Below, piece after piece: positions 1-7,009 of a stretch of DNA of 11,086 nt. This DNA comes from Thermoproteota archaeon (GTDB lineage Archaea; Korarchaeota; Korarchaeia; B14-G2). The notes under the pieces are model-generated. The model saw only the letters and a list, made by a program, of their open reading frames with translations, made no database searches and was not told where the DNA came from. The DNA lies in contig QMWA01000038.1 in NCBI GenBank assembly GCA_003661385.1, forward strand, positions 1-11,086, read 5' to 3'. Position 1 is the stretch's first letter. Every line of letters begins with the position of its first letter. The translations under genes were made by a program, and so were the position numbers.

Positions 1-1
1 G

Positions 2-643
2 GGGGACCCTGAGCATGTGAAGAGGCACCAGTCTAGGTACCTGAGGTACTTTGAGGGCAGAAGCAATGTGGTAGATGTTGGGTGTGGGCGAGGGGAGTTC
101 TTAGAGCTCCTGGCAGAGAGGGGGGTAGAATGCTATGGCATTGAAGCTGACCTGGACATGTACCTCTACTGCAGGAGTAAGGGGCTTAAGGTGGTCTACG
201 GCGACGCGCTGGAGCACCTGAGGAAGCTCAGCGACGGGAGCCTTGGTGGGGTGTTCCTTTCGCATGTTGCTGAGCACCTTGAGCCTGGTAGGCTTCTTGA
301 GCTGATCAGATTGTGCTACAGGAAGCTCAGGTCTGGCTGCTACCTCGTGGTCGAGTCGCCTAACCCAGCTTCACTCTATGCGATGGCTAAGCACTTCTAC
401 AGGGACTATACGCATGTGAAGCCTATTCACCCTGATGCCATGGCTTTTCTGCTCGAGAAAGCTGGGTTCCAGGACGTTGAGGTGCAGTATGTCTCAGATG
501 TGCCTGAAGACGAGAGGCTTAAGCTCCTTGACTCCTCAGGGCTGCCGAGGGAGGCTGCTGAGACGCTGAATGAGAACTTCATGAAGCTCAACTCTGTCAT
601 CTTCGCTTCACAAGACTATGCTGTAGTCGGCAGGAAGCCTTAG
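2..643 (+). CDS. SAM-dependent methyltransferase of polysaccharide clusters (5'-truncated by window edge)
   Basis: A class I Rossmann-fold methyltransferase that probably methylates a sugar or the end of a glycan chain in the cytoplasm. Numbering from the GTG at 17, motif I is VDVGCGRGEF (19-28), the acidic motif II region is GIEAD (41-45), GDALEHL (62-68) is motif III, and SHVAEHLEP (82-90) is motif IV. The stretch ESPNPASL...HFYRDYTHVKPIHPDAMAFLLEKAGF (113-151) is typical of the methyltransferases in O-antigen and exopolysaccharide loci. The frame stays open to base 2 and reads GDPEHVKRHQSRYL, which matches the usual lead-in of this family (GxxEEIKxRQxxYLPYF). The GTG at 17 is therefore probably internal and the true start lies outside the window. 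It ends at TAG 641-643, nine bases before the next gene, so the two are probably co-transcribed. The family is clear but the acceptor is unknown. Confidence 0.9.
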   Translation, partial: GDPEHVKRHQSRYLRYFEGRSNVVDVGCGRGEFLELLAERGVECYGIEADLDMYLYCRSKGLKVVYGDALEHLRKLSDGSLGGVFLSHVAEHLEPGRLLELIRLCYRKLRSGCYLVVESPNPASLYAMAKHFYRDYTHVKPIHPDAMAFLLEKAGFQDVEVQYVSDVPEDERLKLLDSSGLPREAAETLNENFMKLNSVIFASQDYAVVGRKP

Positions 644-652
644 GGTGTCTTG

Positions 653-2908
653 ATGAGGATAGCAGTGCTCATGCCTACTCAGCCTGTTCCAGTTAAGGGT
701 GGGGCTGAGAGGCTTACTGAGGGGATAGTGAGGAAGCTTAGGGAGAGAGGGTACTCAGCTGACCTGGTCAAAGTCGAGGTTGATGAGAGGAGCTGGGAGA
801 CCCTGCTTGAGGGCTACTGCAAGTTCTTCTACCTGGACTTGAGCAGCTATGACCTGGTGATATCGACTAAGGCCCCATCTTACATGGTGAGGCACAGGAA
901 CCACGTCTCATACCTCTACCACACTGTCAGGGTCTTCTACGACATGTTCCATGAGATCTCCCACGACAAGGAGAGCTATAGGAGGAGGGACATAGTGCAC
1001 TCGCTTGACAAGTATGGGCTTAGCCCGAAGAGGGTCAGGAGGCACTTCGTCAATGGCAGCCAGGTTGTGAAGAGGCTCATAGAGGCTGACAGCTACTGGC
1101 GTAGCATACCCTTCGAGGTCCTTCACCCCCCTTCTCCGCTGGAGGGCTTCAGGGAGGGAGACTACAAGTACGTGTTCATAGTTGGGAGGCTCCATAGGTG
1201 GAAGCGTATAGACCTTGTTGCCAAGGCCATGAGGTACATTAAGGGGGATGTGCAGCTTCTCATAGCTGGAGATGGGGAGGATAGGGGGGTCATAGAGGAG
1301 ATAGCTTCCAGGGACAGGAGGATAGAGCTCTTGGGGGAGGTGAGCGACGACGAGCTCCTGGAGCTCTACGCTAATGCCCTGGTTGTCCCCTTCACGCCTA
1401 AGTGGGAGGACTTTGGCCTCGTTACAGTGGAGGCTTTCATGAGCAAGAAGCCAGTGATAACCTGCACAGACTCAGGGGAGCCAGCTGTCATCGTGAAGGA
1501 TGGGGTAAGTGGCTTTGTGTGCCCGCCTAAGCCCAGGGAGGTCGCTAAGAGGATAAGGTACTTCCTGAAGTGGCCTGATGAAGCCAGGAGGATGGGGAGA
1601 AACGGCTACAGGACTGCCAAGGAAATCACCTGGAGCAACCTGATAGCAAAGCTCCTTGGCTTAGAGCAGAGCAGCAGCGGCAGCAGGAGGGTTAAGGTGC
1701 TTGTTGCTGACAACCAGGTTCTAGACCCTCCAGTTGGCGGGGGGAGGGTCAGGATATACGATCTGTACAGGAGCTTGCCACCTGAGTTCGAGGTTACCTA
1801 CGTGGGGTCATTTGACTGGCTTGGGCCAGCTTACAGAGAGCAGATGCTTGATGAGAGGCTCAAGGAGATCTGTGTTCCTATGACTGTGCCCCACATAGCT
1901 GTTAACTCCCTGGTAAGCAGGGCCTGCGGCGGGGAAGTCACTCTCGACGTGACTACGCCGTTCCTCATGAGGCTTACTCCACTCTACAAGAGGGTGCTGA
2001 GATACCACCTAGATGAGTGTGATGTGGTTGTCTGCAGCCACCCGTGGGTCTACCCTTACATAGGTGAGAAGAGGCCGCTGATCTATGACGCCCACAACTG
2101 TGAGTACTACATTAAGAGGGAGATTCTCGGAGGCACCTTCCTCGGCAGGATCCTGGCATGGCTTGTGAAGAGGCTTGAAGGGAGGGTCTGCAGGGAGTGT
2201 GATGCGATATTCGTGTGCTCTGAGGAGGATGCTGAGCTCTTCAAGAGGATCTATGGGGTGGATGGCAGCAAGATCCATGTGATCCCGAATGGCGTGAGAA
2301 CTGATGTCGTGAAGATGGCTCCACTGGAGAGGAAGGAGGAGGCCAAGAGGGAGCTTGGAGCCTCAGGCAGCGTTGTGCTGTTTGTTGGGAGCCCTTACAG
2401 GCCTAACATCGAGGCTGCTAGGTTCATATGCAGCAAGCTCGCTGAGGAGCTTGACAGCTGCGAGTTCCTGGTTGTCGGCGGGATAACTGAGGAGCACGTC
2501 GGCTGCAAGCCAGGTAACGTGAGGTTCATGGGGATAGTCGACTTCAGTACCCTGATGAAGGTGTATGAGGCCTCTGATGTCGCAGTCAACCCTGTGACGA
2601 GGGGCTCTGGCTCTAACGTGAAGATGTTCTGGTATATGGCTGCAGGGGTGCCTGTCGTCACAACTGAGGTGGGAGCTAGAGGCATCAGGGGGGAGCACAT
2701 GAAGCACTTCATAGTCGCTGAGCTAGAGGATTTCCCAAGGTACATAAGGCTGCTGCTCGAGGACAGGGAGCTCTACCTGAGGATCAGGAGGGAGGCTAGG
2801 AAGCTTGTTGAGGAGGAGTACGACTGCAGGGTGATAGCTAGGAGAGCTGGGGAGGTCATGCTGAAGCTCTTGGAGAGGCGTCGGGATGAGGGTTCTCATA
2901 GTGTCTAG
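653..2908 (+). CDS. Tandem two-domain GT4 glycosyltransferase (GT4-GT4 fusion)
   Basis: Two complete GT-B glycosyltransferases in one 751-residue chain, roughly twice the usual GT4 length. Domain 1 (about 1-338) has the N-terminal GGAE loop (16-19), VGRLHRWKRID (177-187), and the retaining-GT4 EX7E motif as E252 and E260 in EDFGLVTVE. A Ser/Gly-rich linker, QSSSGSRR, follows (339-346). Domain 2 (about 347-740) has VGGGRVRIYDL, AHNCEYY (480-486), VIPNGV (543-548), FVGSPYRPNIEAA (577-589) and the donor-site loop RGSGSNVKMFWYMAAGVPVV. In that loop the position usually Glu or Asp is Trp660. I start at ATG 653, five bases after GGTG (644-647); a TTG at 650 is also in frame. The 3' end overlaps the next gene by 23 bases. 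It may add two successive sugars, or the second half may be impaired or regulatory. Donor and acceptor cannot be read from sequence. Confidence 0.93.
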   Translation: MRIAVLMPTQPVPVKGGAERLTEGIVRKLRERGYSADLVKVEVDERSWETLLEGYCKFFYLDLSSYDLVISTKAPSYMVRHRNHVSYLYHTVRVFYDMFHEISHDKESYRRRDIVHSLDKYGLSPKRVRRHFVNGSQVVKRLIEADSYWRSIPFEVLHPPSPLEGFREGDYKYVFIVGRLHRWKRIDLVAKAMRYIKGDVQLLIAGDGEDRGVIEEIASRDRRIELLGEVSDDELLELYANALVVPFTPKWEDFGLVTVEAFMSKKPVITCTDSGEPAVIVKDGVSGFVCPPKPREVAKRIRYFLKWPDEARRMGRNGYRTAKEITWSNLIAKLLGLEQSSSGSRRVKVLVADNQVLDPPVGGGRVRIYDLYRSLPPEFEVTYVGSFDWLGPAYREQMLDERLKEICVPMTVPHIAVNSLVSRACGGEVTLDVTTPFLMRLTPLYKRVLRYHLDECDVVVCSHPWVYPYIGEKRPLIYDAHNCEYYIKREILGGTFLGRILAWLVKRLEGRVCRECDAIFVCSEEDAELFKRIYGVDGSKIHVIPNGVRTDVVKMAPLERKEEAKRELGASGSVVLFVGSPYRPNIEAARFICSKLAEELDSCEFLVVGGITEEHVGCKPGNVRFMGIVDFSTLMKVYEASDVAVNPVTRGSGSNVKMFWYMAAGVPVVTTEVGARGIRGEHMKHFIVAELEDFPRYIRLLLEDRELYLRIRREARKLVEEEYDCRVIARRAGEVMLKLLERRRDEGSHSV

Positions 2909-3926
2909 CTACCTGCCTGAGAGGTGTGGGATAGCTAAGTATGCTTGGCAGCTTGCTGAGCACCTCAGGAGGCAGGGGCATGTAGTCAACGTCCTGGCCC
3001 CACCAGGGTCCATGTCAGACTTCTGCGAGCCCCTCAAGGGGAAGCTGGGGCCCCTTAAGGTGCTTAAGTACGCGTTCTTCTACGATAAGGTCTTGCTGAA
3101 CTTCCACGAGTCCTTCTTCTACCAGAGTGGCGTCCTGAACAGGGCTTTCACGCACCTGTCGTTTGCCTTGCTGTTCCTGCTGGCTCGGAACCTTGAGGTC
3201 ATCTGCCATGAGTACCCTAAGCTGGAGGGTAGGGGGCTTCTGGGCTGGCTTGACAGGAAGGTGCTTAAGCTCATCTGGTCTCTAGCTCCCAGGGTGGTTT
3301 TCCACACAGAGAGGGAGCTGAGCGGGTTCTCCAAGCTGTTTGGCGTCCCTAGGGAGAGGCTTGGGCTCAGAAGGCATGGGGAGAGCTTCATGAGGTTTGC
3401 TGCAGCAGGCAAGCTTGAGGCCAGGAGGAAGCTCAGCTTGAGCCCAAGCGACTTCATCCTGCTTTGCATAGGGTTTATCCAGCCTCACAAGGGGTTTGAT
3501 AGGGTGGTCAAGGCGTTCAAGAAGGTCAAGAGCAGCAGGGTGAAGCTGTACATCGTCGGGTCCATCAGGCTCTTTACCAGGGAGTACATTGAGTACTTGC
3601 GTGAGCTCAGGAGGCTTGCATCAGAGTGCAGTGGAGTGCACTTGGTGTACAGGTACATCAGCGACGAGGAGTTTGACCTGTGGATTGCTTCCTCAGATGT
3701 AGTTGTGCTCCCATACAGGGAGATATGGTCTTCTGGTGTGCTTGAGAGAGCTAAGCTCTATGGTAAGCCTGTTATAGCATCTGATGTCGGTGGGGTAGCT
3801 GACCAGCTCTCCAGCTCAGACTACCTGTTTAAGAGCGATGAGGAGCTCGAGGAGCTCCTTCAGGAGCTAGCTGAGCTAGCTGACGAAGCCCTCTCAAGGA
3901 GAGAGGACAGGGACTCGACTGTGTAG
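2886..3926 (+). CDS. GT4 family glycosyltransferase
   Basis: A single GT-B enzyme of 346 residues, a normal to slightly short length for the family. It probably transfers a sugar from a nucleotide donor to a growing lipid-linked glycan at the membrane's inner face. The N-terminus, MRVLIVSSYLPERCGIAKYAWQL, carries the CGIA-Y loop seen in one branch of GT4 enzymes. Acceptor-domain HE motifs lie at NFHESF and ICHEYP. The donor half begins near IGFIQPHKGFDRV (195-207), and EX7E is E279/E287 in EIWSSGVLE, followed by GKPVIASDVGG. The usual glycine-rich VIPHG segment is replaced by LRRHGESF (160-168). ATG 2886 lies inside the preceding coding sequence, implying translational coupling. The last 67 bases also encode, on the other strand, the C-terminus of the convergent GT4, and the tail here is acidic and helical (EELLQELAELADEAL). 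Substrates are unknown. Confidence 0.92.
   Translation: MRVLIVSSYLPERCGIAKYAWQLAEHLRRQGHVVNVLAPPGSMSDFCEPLKGKLGPLKVLKYAFFYDKVLLNFHESFFYQSGVLNRAFTHLSFALLFLLARNLEVICHEYPKLEGRGLLGWLDRKVLKLIWSLAPRVVFHTERELSGFSKLFGVPRERLGLRRHGESFMRFAAAGKLEARRKLSLSPSDFILLCIGFIQPHKGFDRVVKAFKKVKSSRVKLYIVGSIRLFTREYIEYLRELRRLASECSGVHLVYRYISDEEFDLWIASSDVVVLPYREIWSSGVLERAKLYGKPVIASDVGGVADQLSSSDYLFKSDEELEELLQELAELADEALSRREDRDSTV
3841..3859. repeat. Inverted repeat at the convergent GT4/GT4 junction
   Basis: AGGAGCTC (3841-3848) and GAGCTCCT (3852-3859) form a perfect 8-base inverted repeat with a 3-base spacer, extendable by a G-T pair. It starts on the base after the minus-strand TGA (3862-3860), so a minus-strand transcript would carry a hairpin right behind its stop codon. 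In the plus direction it is within the coding sequence for the EELEELLQ tail. A role in transcript-end formation is plausible but inferred. Confidence 0.5.
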
Positions 3927-4981
3927 CTTATGCTGTACCGCCTGGCCTTCGCGAGCGCTGCTCTACCCATCTGCTCCGCCTTGCTTCTCGACTTCAAGAG
4001 CAGGATGGCCTTCTCAGCTATCTCTCTCGGGCTCCTGGACACCAGGTACCCTGTGACCCTGTCTTCCACGAGCTCCAGGAGGCCGCCTTCAGCTGAGACT
4101 ATAGCAGGCTTCGATGAGGCCATTGCCTCCAGCACAGCTAGCCCAAAGGGCTCCCTCTCAGGTGTGTAGATGAGGCAGTATGCCTGCGAGTACAGGTCTA
4201 TGAGCTCGCCTTCACCGACCTCACCTAGGAGCTCCACCCTCCTCTCTACCCCCAGAGACCTGGCTAGGGAGAGCAGCCTCAGCTTCTCAGGGCCTTCTCC
4301 GACTATGATGAGCTTCGCATCCGGGATCCTCTTTGCAATGAGCTTCATAGCCTTGACCACCAGATCCACCCTCTTGTGCTTGACTAAGCGGGCTACAGTG
4401 AGGAGAACTGGGGCATCTGGGCTTCTTGGCCTATATGAGCTCAGCTTCACCCCAGGGTACACCACAGGCGCCTCTATGCCATAGGCTAGCCTGATGTACC
4501 TCCGTGTGTAAGCTGAGTTTGAGGCTATGGCATCGACTTGCAGGGCCTTCTTCCTGTCATAGGCTCTAAGAGCCCAGAGGGCAGCCTGTGATACAGGCCT
4601 TGGAGCAGGGAGCTGAGCTGCATACTCATGTGAGAGGTCGTAGAGCTCTCGAGGAGGCTCATGGCAGTACCATACTGATGGGTGCTTTGATGCTAGGTGT
4701 GATGGGAAGCCGTGTAGGTTGTATACGTCGTGGTCTCCCATGCTTGCAGCAAGCAGCTTAGCTGCAAGCGGGTAGAGCGGCATCCTCAGCAGGCGTGCAG
4801 CTGGCTGAACCTCGATTACGCTGAACTCTGGCGCACCCCACTTCTCCACGCTGTAGCGTGTGGTATACACTGTGACCTGGTGGTGTGCTGAGAGGCCTTC
4901 TGCAAGCTGCAGCACTAGCTTCTGGGAGCCGCCATAGAGGTCCAGCCTGGGGTGCAGTAGAGCTATGTCTAGTCTAGCCAA
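3860..4981 (-). CDS. GT4 family glycosyltransferase, ALG2-like, coupled to ABC exporter
   Basis: A 373-residue retaining GT4 enzyme. The N-terminus IALLHPRLDLYGGSQKLVLQLAEGL, the YCHEPPRELYD segment (105-115) and SNSAYTRRYIRLAYG resemble the ALG2/mannosyltransferase-like branch, although the sugar is not predictable. Donor-site features are VARLVKHKRVD (196-206), IIVGEGPE, and EX7E as E277/E285 in EPFGLAVLE. The start is TTG at 4981. It overlaps the permease stop (TAG 4976-4974) by eight bases and has GAGGT six bases upstream, so translation is probably coupled to the transporter. This places the enzyme at the step closest to export. The C-terminus ends in a low-complexity tail, RASSASSASS, produced by a tandem AGCTAGCTG repeat within the 67-base overlap with the opposing gene. 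The TGA stop is at 3862-3860, directly followed on this strand by an inverted repeat. Confidence 0.93.
   Translation of the reverse strand: MARLDIALLHPRLDLYGGSQKLVLQLAEGLSAHHQVTVYTTRYSVEKWGAPEFSVIEVQPAARLLRMPLYPLAAKLLAASMGDHDVYNLHGFPSHLASKHPSVWYCHEPPRELYDLSHEYAAQLPAPRPVSQAALWALRAYDRKKALQVDAIASNSAYTRRYIRLAYGIEAPVVYPGVKLSSYRPRSPDAPVLLTVARLVKHKRVDLVVKAMKLIAKRIPDAKLIIVGEGPEKLRLLSLARSLGVERRVELLGEVGEGELIDLYSQAYCLIYTPEREPFGLAVLEAMASSKPAIVSAEGGLLELVEDRVTGYLVSRSPREIAEKAILLLKSRSKAEQMGRAALAKARRYSISYTVESLSSLLERASSASSASS
3865..3881. repeat. AGCTAGCT direct and inverted repeat inside the overlapping coding ends
   Basis: AGCTAGCT occurs twice around a single central G (3865-3872 and 3874-3881). Because each unit is itself palindromic, the element is both a direct and an inverted repeat. 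In the plus frame it contributes to the LAELAD tail of one GT4. In the minus frame it encodes the ASSASS tail of the other. Expansion of this repeat could have created the low-complexity end. Confidence 0.6.
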
Positions 4982-5732
4982 GGTAGTACCTCTCTTCTCT
5001 AGACTTGAATATCAGGTATCCTGCTGCTAGAGAGGCTATGGACGCTAGTAGGGTGTATGCTATGCTTGAGGCCTGTGGAAGAGCTCCCTGGAGGACCACT
5101 GACCTAGCCATGGTGAGCATGTGTGTGTACGGGTTTATGAGGATAGCTCTCTTCAGCAGTGGGGAGATGTTGTCTAGCGGGTAGACTACAGGGACTGAGA
5201 AGAAGAGGAGGTTCAGGTATATGTCAGCCAGGTAGCCTACGTCATCGTACTCAGCGTAGAAGGAGGCTAAGGCCATTGCGATGCCTAAGGTGAAGACATG
5301 TGTGACTAGGAGGACTGGTATTATCAGGGTGCTAGCTGGTGTGAGCTTGATCCCGAGCACCAGCACACCTACTACCAGGAGAGCAAGCAGGTCGCCCATG
5401 CTGTGGAACAGCGATGAGAAGGCGTTCCCTAGGGGTATTGAGAGCATGTGTATCGGAGTGGAGTTTATCAGGGCTCTCTGCTGCCTTACTGAGCTCATCA
5501 CCTGGGTTGTGCAGTGTGCTATGGTCCTCCAGACTGTGAGGCCGACTAGCAGGTAGGCCCCATACTCCCTGAGGTCGAGGCCTAGGATCGCTGAGAAGAC
5601 TAGGGCGAAGACAGCTAGGAGGCCTAGTGGGTGTATGAAGCTCCATAGGAAGCCTAGCAGGGAGTTCCTGTACTCTACCTTGATGTTCTTCCACGCTATT
5701 ATGAGGCTTGCTCTCAGGACTTCAGGCAGCAC
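4974..5732 (-). CDS. ABC-2 type polysaccharide export permease (Wzm/TagG family)
   Basis: The membrane half of an ABC transporter that moves a lipid-linked or free polysaccharide from the cytoplasmic face outward. At 252 residues it is a normal length. The cytoplasmic entry segment IKVEYRNSLLGFLWSFIHPL (17-36) is the hallmark of the Wzm/TagG group. Six hydrophobic stretches lie at about 32-51, 59-72, 107-126, 133-157, 168-186 and 221-243, with the conserved INPYTHMLTMARSVVLQG region at 199-216. The start is GTG 5732, one base after the ATPase stop and preceded by GGGTGG on the coding strand. With its overlap into the downstream GT4, this makes a compact ATPase-permease-GT4 unit. CTAG tetramers and CTA leucine codons are noticeably more frequent here than in block A. 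Confidence 0.95.
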   Translation of the reverse strand: MLPEVLRASLIIAWKNIKVEYRNSLLGFLWSFIHPLGLLAVFALVFSAILGLDLREYGAYLLVGLTVWRTIAHCTTQVMSSVRQQRALINSTPIHMLSIPLGNAFSSLFHSMGDLLALLVVGVLVLGIKLTPASTLIIPVLLVTHVFTLGIAMALASFYAEYDDVGYLADIYLNLLFFSVPVVYPLDNISPLLKRAILINPYTHMLTMARSVVLQGALPQASSIAYTLLASIASLAAGYLIFKSREERYYLG

Positions 5733-5733
5733 C

Positions 5734-6915
5734 TTAGACCACCCTGTAGGATATCTCTGTCTCAGCTAGCAGCATCCCATCTGAGCTGCTGTCGGTAGGC
5801 GTCACCCTGAAGCTCAGGGCCCTCTCTCTCCAGTCGAATACCTCAGCTGACCCAGGGGTGTGAGCTGCTACCGTGACGTGGTAGAAGCCTGAGTTGAGGG
5901 GTAGCTTCTGCTTGAAGTCTACTATCAGGATATCGCCGCTGCTGAGCGGTGGCAGGTGGATGCTCTTCCTCCACGTGTTGGTCCCGTACACTATGCTGCC
6001 TGCTGCATCAGTTATCCTTATTCCTACTACAGGAGACTCTACTCTGCTGTTGGCTCTGCAGACTACCCTTATCAGCAGGCTTCCTGCCTTAACTGAGGAG
6101 ACCTCCTTGAGGGTAGCTGGGTCGAGGAGCTTCACCTCAGTGATCTCCATCTTGGATCCGGTGGCTTCGGTGGGCCTTGAGCTGGGCTCAGCCTCCTCTA
6201 CTATGACACCCCTGTTCATGAAGCCTATCACATCACATATCCTCTCTGCTATGTTCCTGTCGTGTGTAGCTACCATGAAGGTCTTTCCCTCGTCTCTCTT
6301 GGCTAGAAGGAACTCTAGAGCCCTCCTCCTGAACCTCTCGTCTCCTGGAGCTAGAGCCTCATCTATCAGTATGACATCTGGGTCGTGTATGAAGCTTCTC
6401 GCGAAGGCTAGCCTAGCTACCATCCCGCTGGAGAGCTTCTTCACCTTCGTGTCAGCGAACTCCTCCAGCTCAGAGAACTCCAGAGCCCACTTTATCCTCT
6501 CCTTCCTCTCCCTCCTGCTGAACCCCATGTACCTGGCGTAGAAGTCCAGGTTCTCCTTCACGGTGAGTTCACTGTACAGGTTTGAGCCCAGAGCTACTAT
6601 CACAGCTACCCTCCTCTTCAGGGCCTCTATGTCTCTCAGCGGGTTGAAGCCAAGCACCTTGACGTACCCTCGGGTTGGTGGCAGGATGCCAGCAACCATC
6701 TTGATCAAGGTGGTTTTGCCAGCTCCATTAGGGCCCATCAGCCCATAGGACATCCCGGAGTCTATGCTCAAGCTGACGTTATTGACTGCTGTGATGACTC
6801 TCTGCCTGTACTTGCCAGTCAGCATGTGCAGAATCGTGTGCTTGAGGCTATGGGAGACCTCAGGTGAAGCTATTGTGAACTCCCTAGTCAGGTTCCTGGC
6901 TTCTATCGCGAGCAA
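5734..6915 (-). CDS. ABC polysaccharide exporter ATPase with C-terminal glycan-binding domain (Wzt family)
   Basis: The nucleotide-binding subunit that powers the adjacent permease. The ATPase domain (about 1-240) has Walker A GPNGAGKTT (61-69), the signature LSSGM (161-165), Walker B VILIDEA (181-187) and the H-loop His218 in ATHD. As in Wzt/TagH proteins, the Q-loop region reads VALGSNLYSELTVKENL. After a polar linker (about 240-256), residues 257-393 form a beta-rich extension containing VVGIRITDAAGSIVYGTNTW, LNSGFYHVTVAAHT and FDWRERALSFRV. These match the Wzt C-terminal immunoglobulin-like domain that reads terminal modifications on exported O-polysaccharides in bacteria. The start is TTG 6915; an in-frame TGA lies 12 bases upstream and no ATG occurs before residue 31. 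A TATA-like box sits about 35 bases upstream. The family call is firm; recognition of a capped chain is inferred from characterised homologues. Confidence 0.95.
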   Translation of the reverse strand: MLAIEARNLTREFTIASPEVSHSLKHTILHMLTGKYRQRVITAVNNVSLSIDSGMSYGLMGPNGAGKTTLIKMVAGILPPTRGYVKVLGFNPLRDIEALKRRVAVIVALGSNLYSELTVKENLDFYARYMGFSRRERKERIKWALEFSELEEFADTKVKKLSSGMVARLAFARSFIHDPDVILIDEALAPGDERFRRRALEFLLAKRDEGKTFMVATHDRNIAERICDVIGFMNRGVIVEEAEPSSRPTEATGSKMEITEVKLLDPATLKEVSSVKAGSLLIRVVCRANSRVESPVVGIRITDAAGSIVYGTNTWRKSIHLPPLSSGDILIVDFKQKLPLNSGFYHVTVAAHTPGSAEVFDWRERALSFRVTPTDSSSDGMLLAETEISYRVV

Positions 6916-6946
6916 AGGAGCCCTCAGTCACCAGCACTGAGAACCC

Positions 6947-6954
6947 AATAAAAG
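6947..6954 (-). promoter_or_regulatory. Putative TATA box for the ATPase-permease-GT4 unit
   Basis: On the minus strand this reads CTTTTATT, close to the crenarchaeal TATA consensus, in a GC-rich gap. Its centre is about 35 bases from the TTG start at 6915, which would give a short leader if transcription begins about 25 bases downstream. The same T-rich run could instead, or additionally, act as a U-tract terminator for the upstream GT2 gene. Confidence 0.5.
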
Positions 6955-6980
6955 TTACCCTAAGCAGGTGTGTTGCCTGG

Positions 6981-7009
6981 GGGCAGCAGCCTGCCCATGC
7001 GCTCGCATG
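6981..7009. repeat. Two abutting short inverted repeats downstream of the GT2 stop
   Basis: GGGCAG (6981-6986) pairs with CTGCCC (6991-6996) around a CAGC loop. Overlapping it by one base, CATGCG (6996-7001) pairs with CGCATG (7004-7009) around CT. They begin five bases past the GT2 stop codon (TAG 7017-7015) and precede a T-rich run at 6951-6954 on that strand. They may form RNA hairpins at the 3' end of the GT2 transcript, so this is a possible terminator or 3'-end processing structure. The arms are short, so chance cannot be excluded. Confidence 0.4.

Noticed and set aside
2363-2745. Two overlapping minus-strand frames inside the tandem glycosyltransferase gene
   Set aside because: Both are antisense to conserved domain 2 motifs, and two overlapping frames at the same site are typical of GC-rich antisense shadows.
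3930-4484. Consecutive plus-strand frames directly after the plus-strand GT4 stop
   Set aside because: They mirror the minus-strand GT4 (its EX7E and donor-site codons lie here) and show no protein family features.
5894-6541. 215-codon plus-strand open frame opposite the ABC ATPase
   Set aside because: It lies wholly antisense to the Walker A/signature/Walker B coding region, has Ser/Leu-rich mirror composition, no recognisable motif and no ribosome-binding sequence in context.
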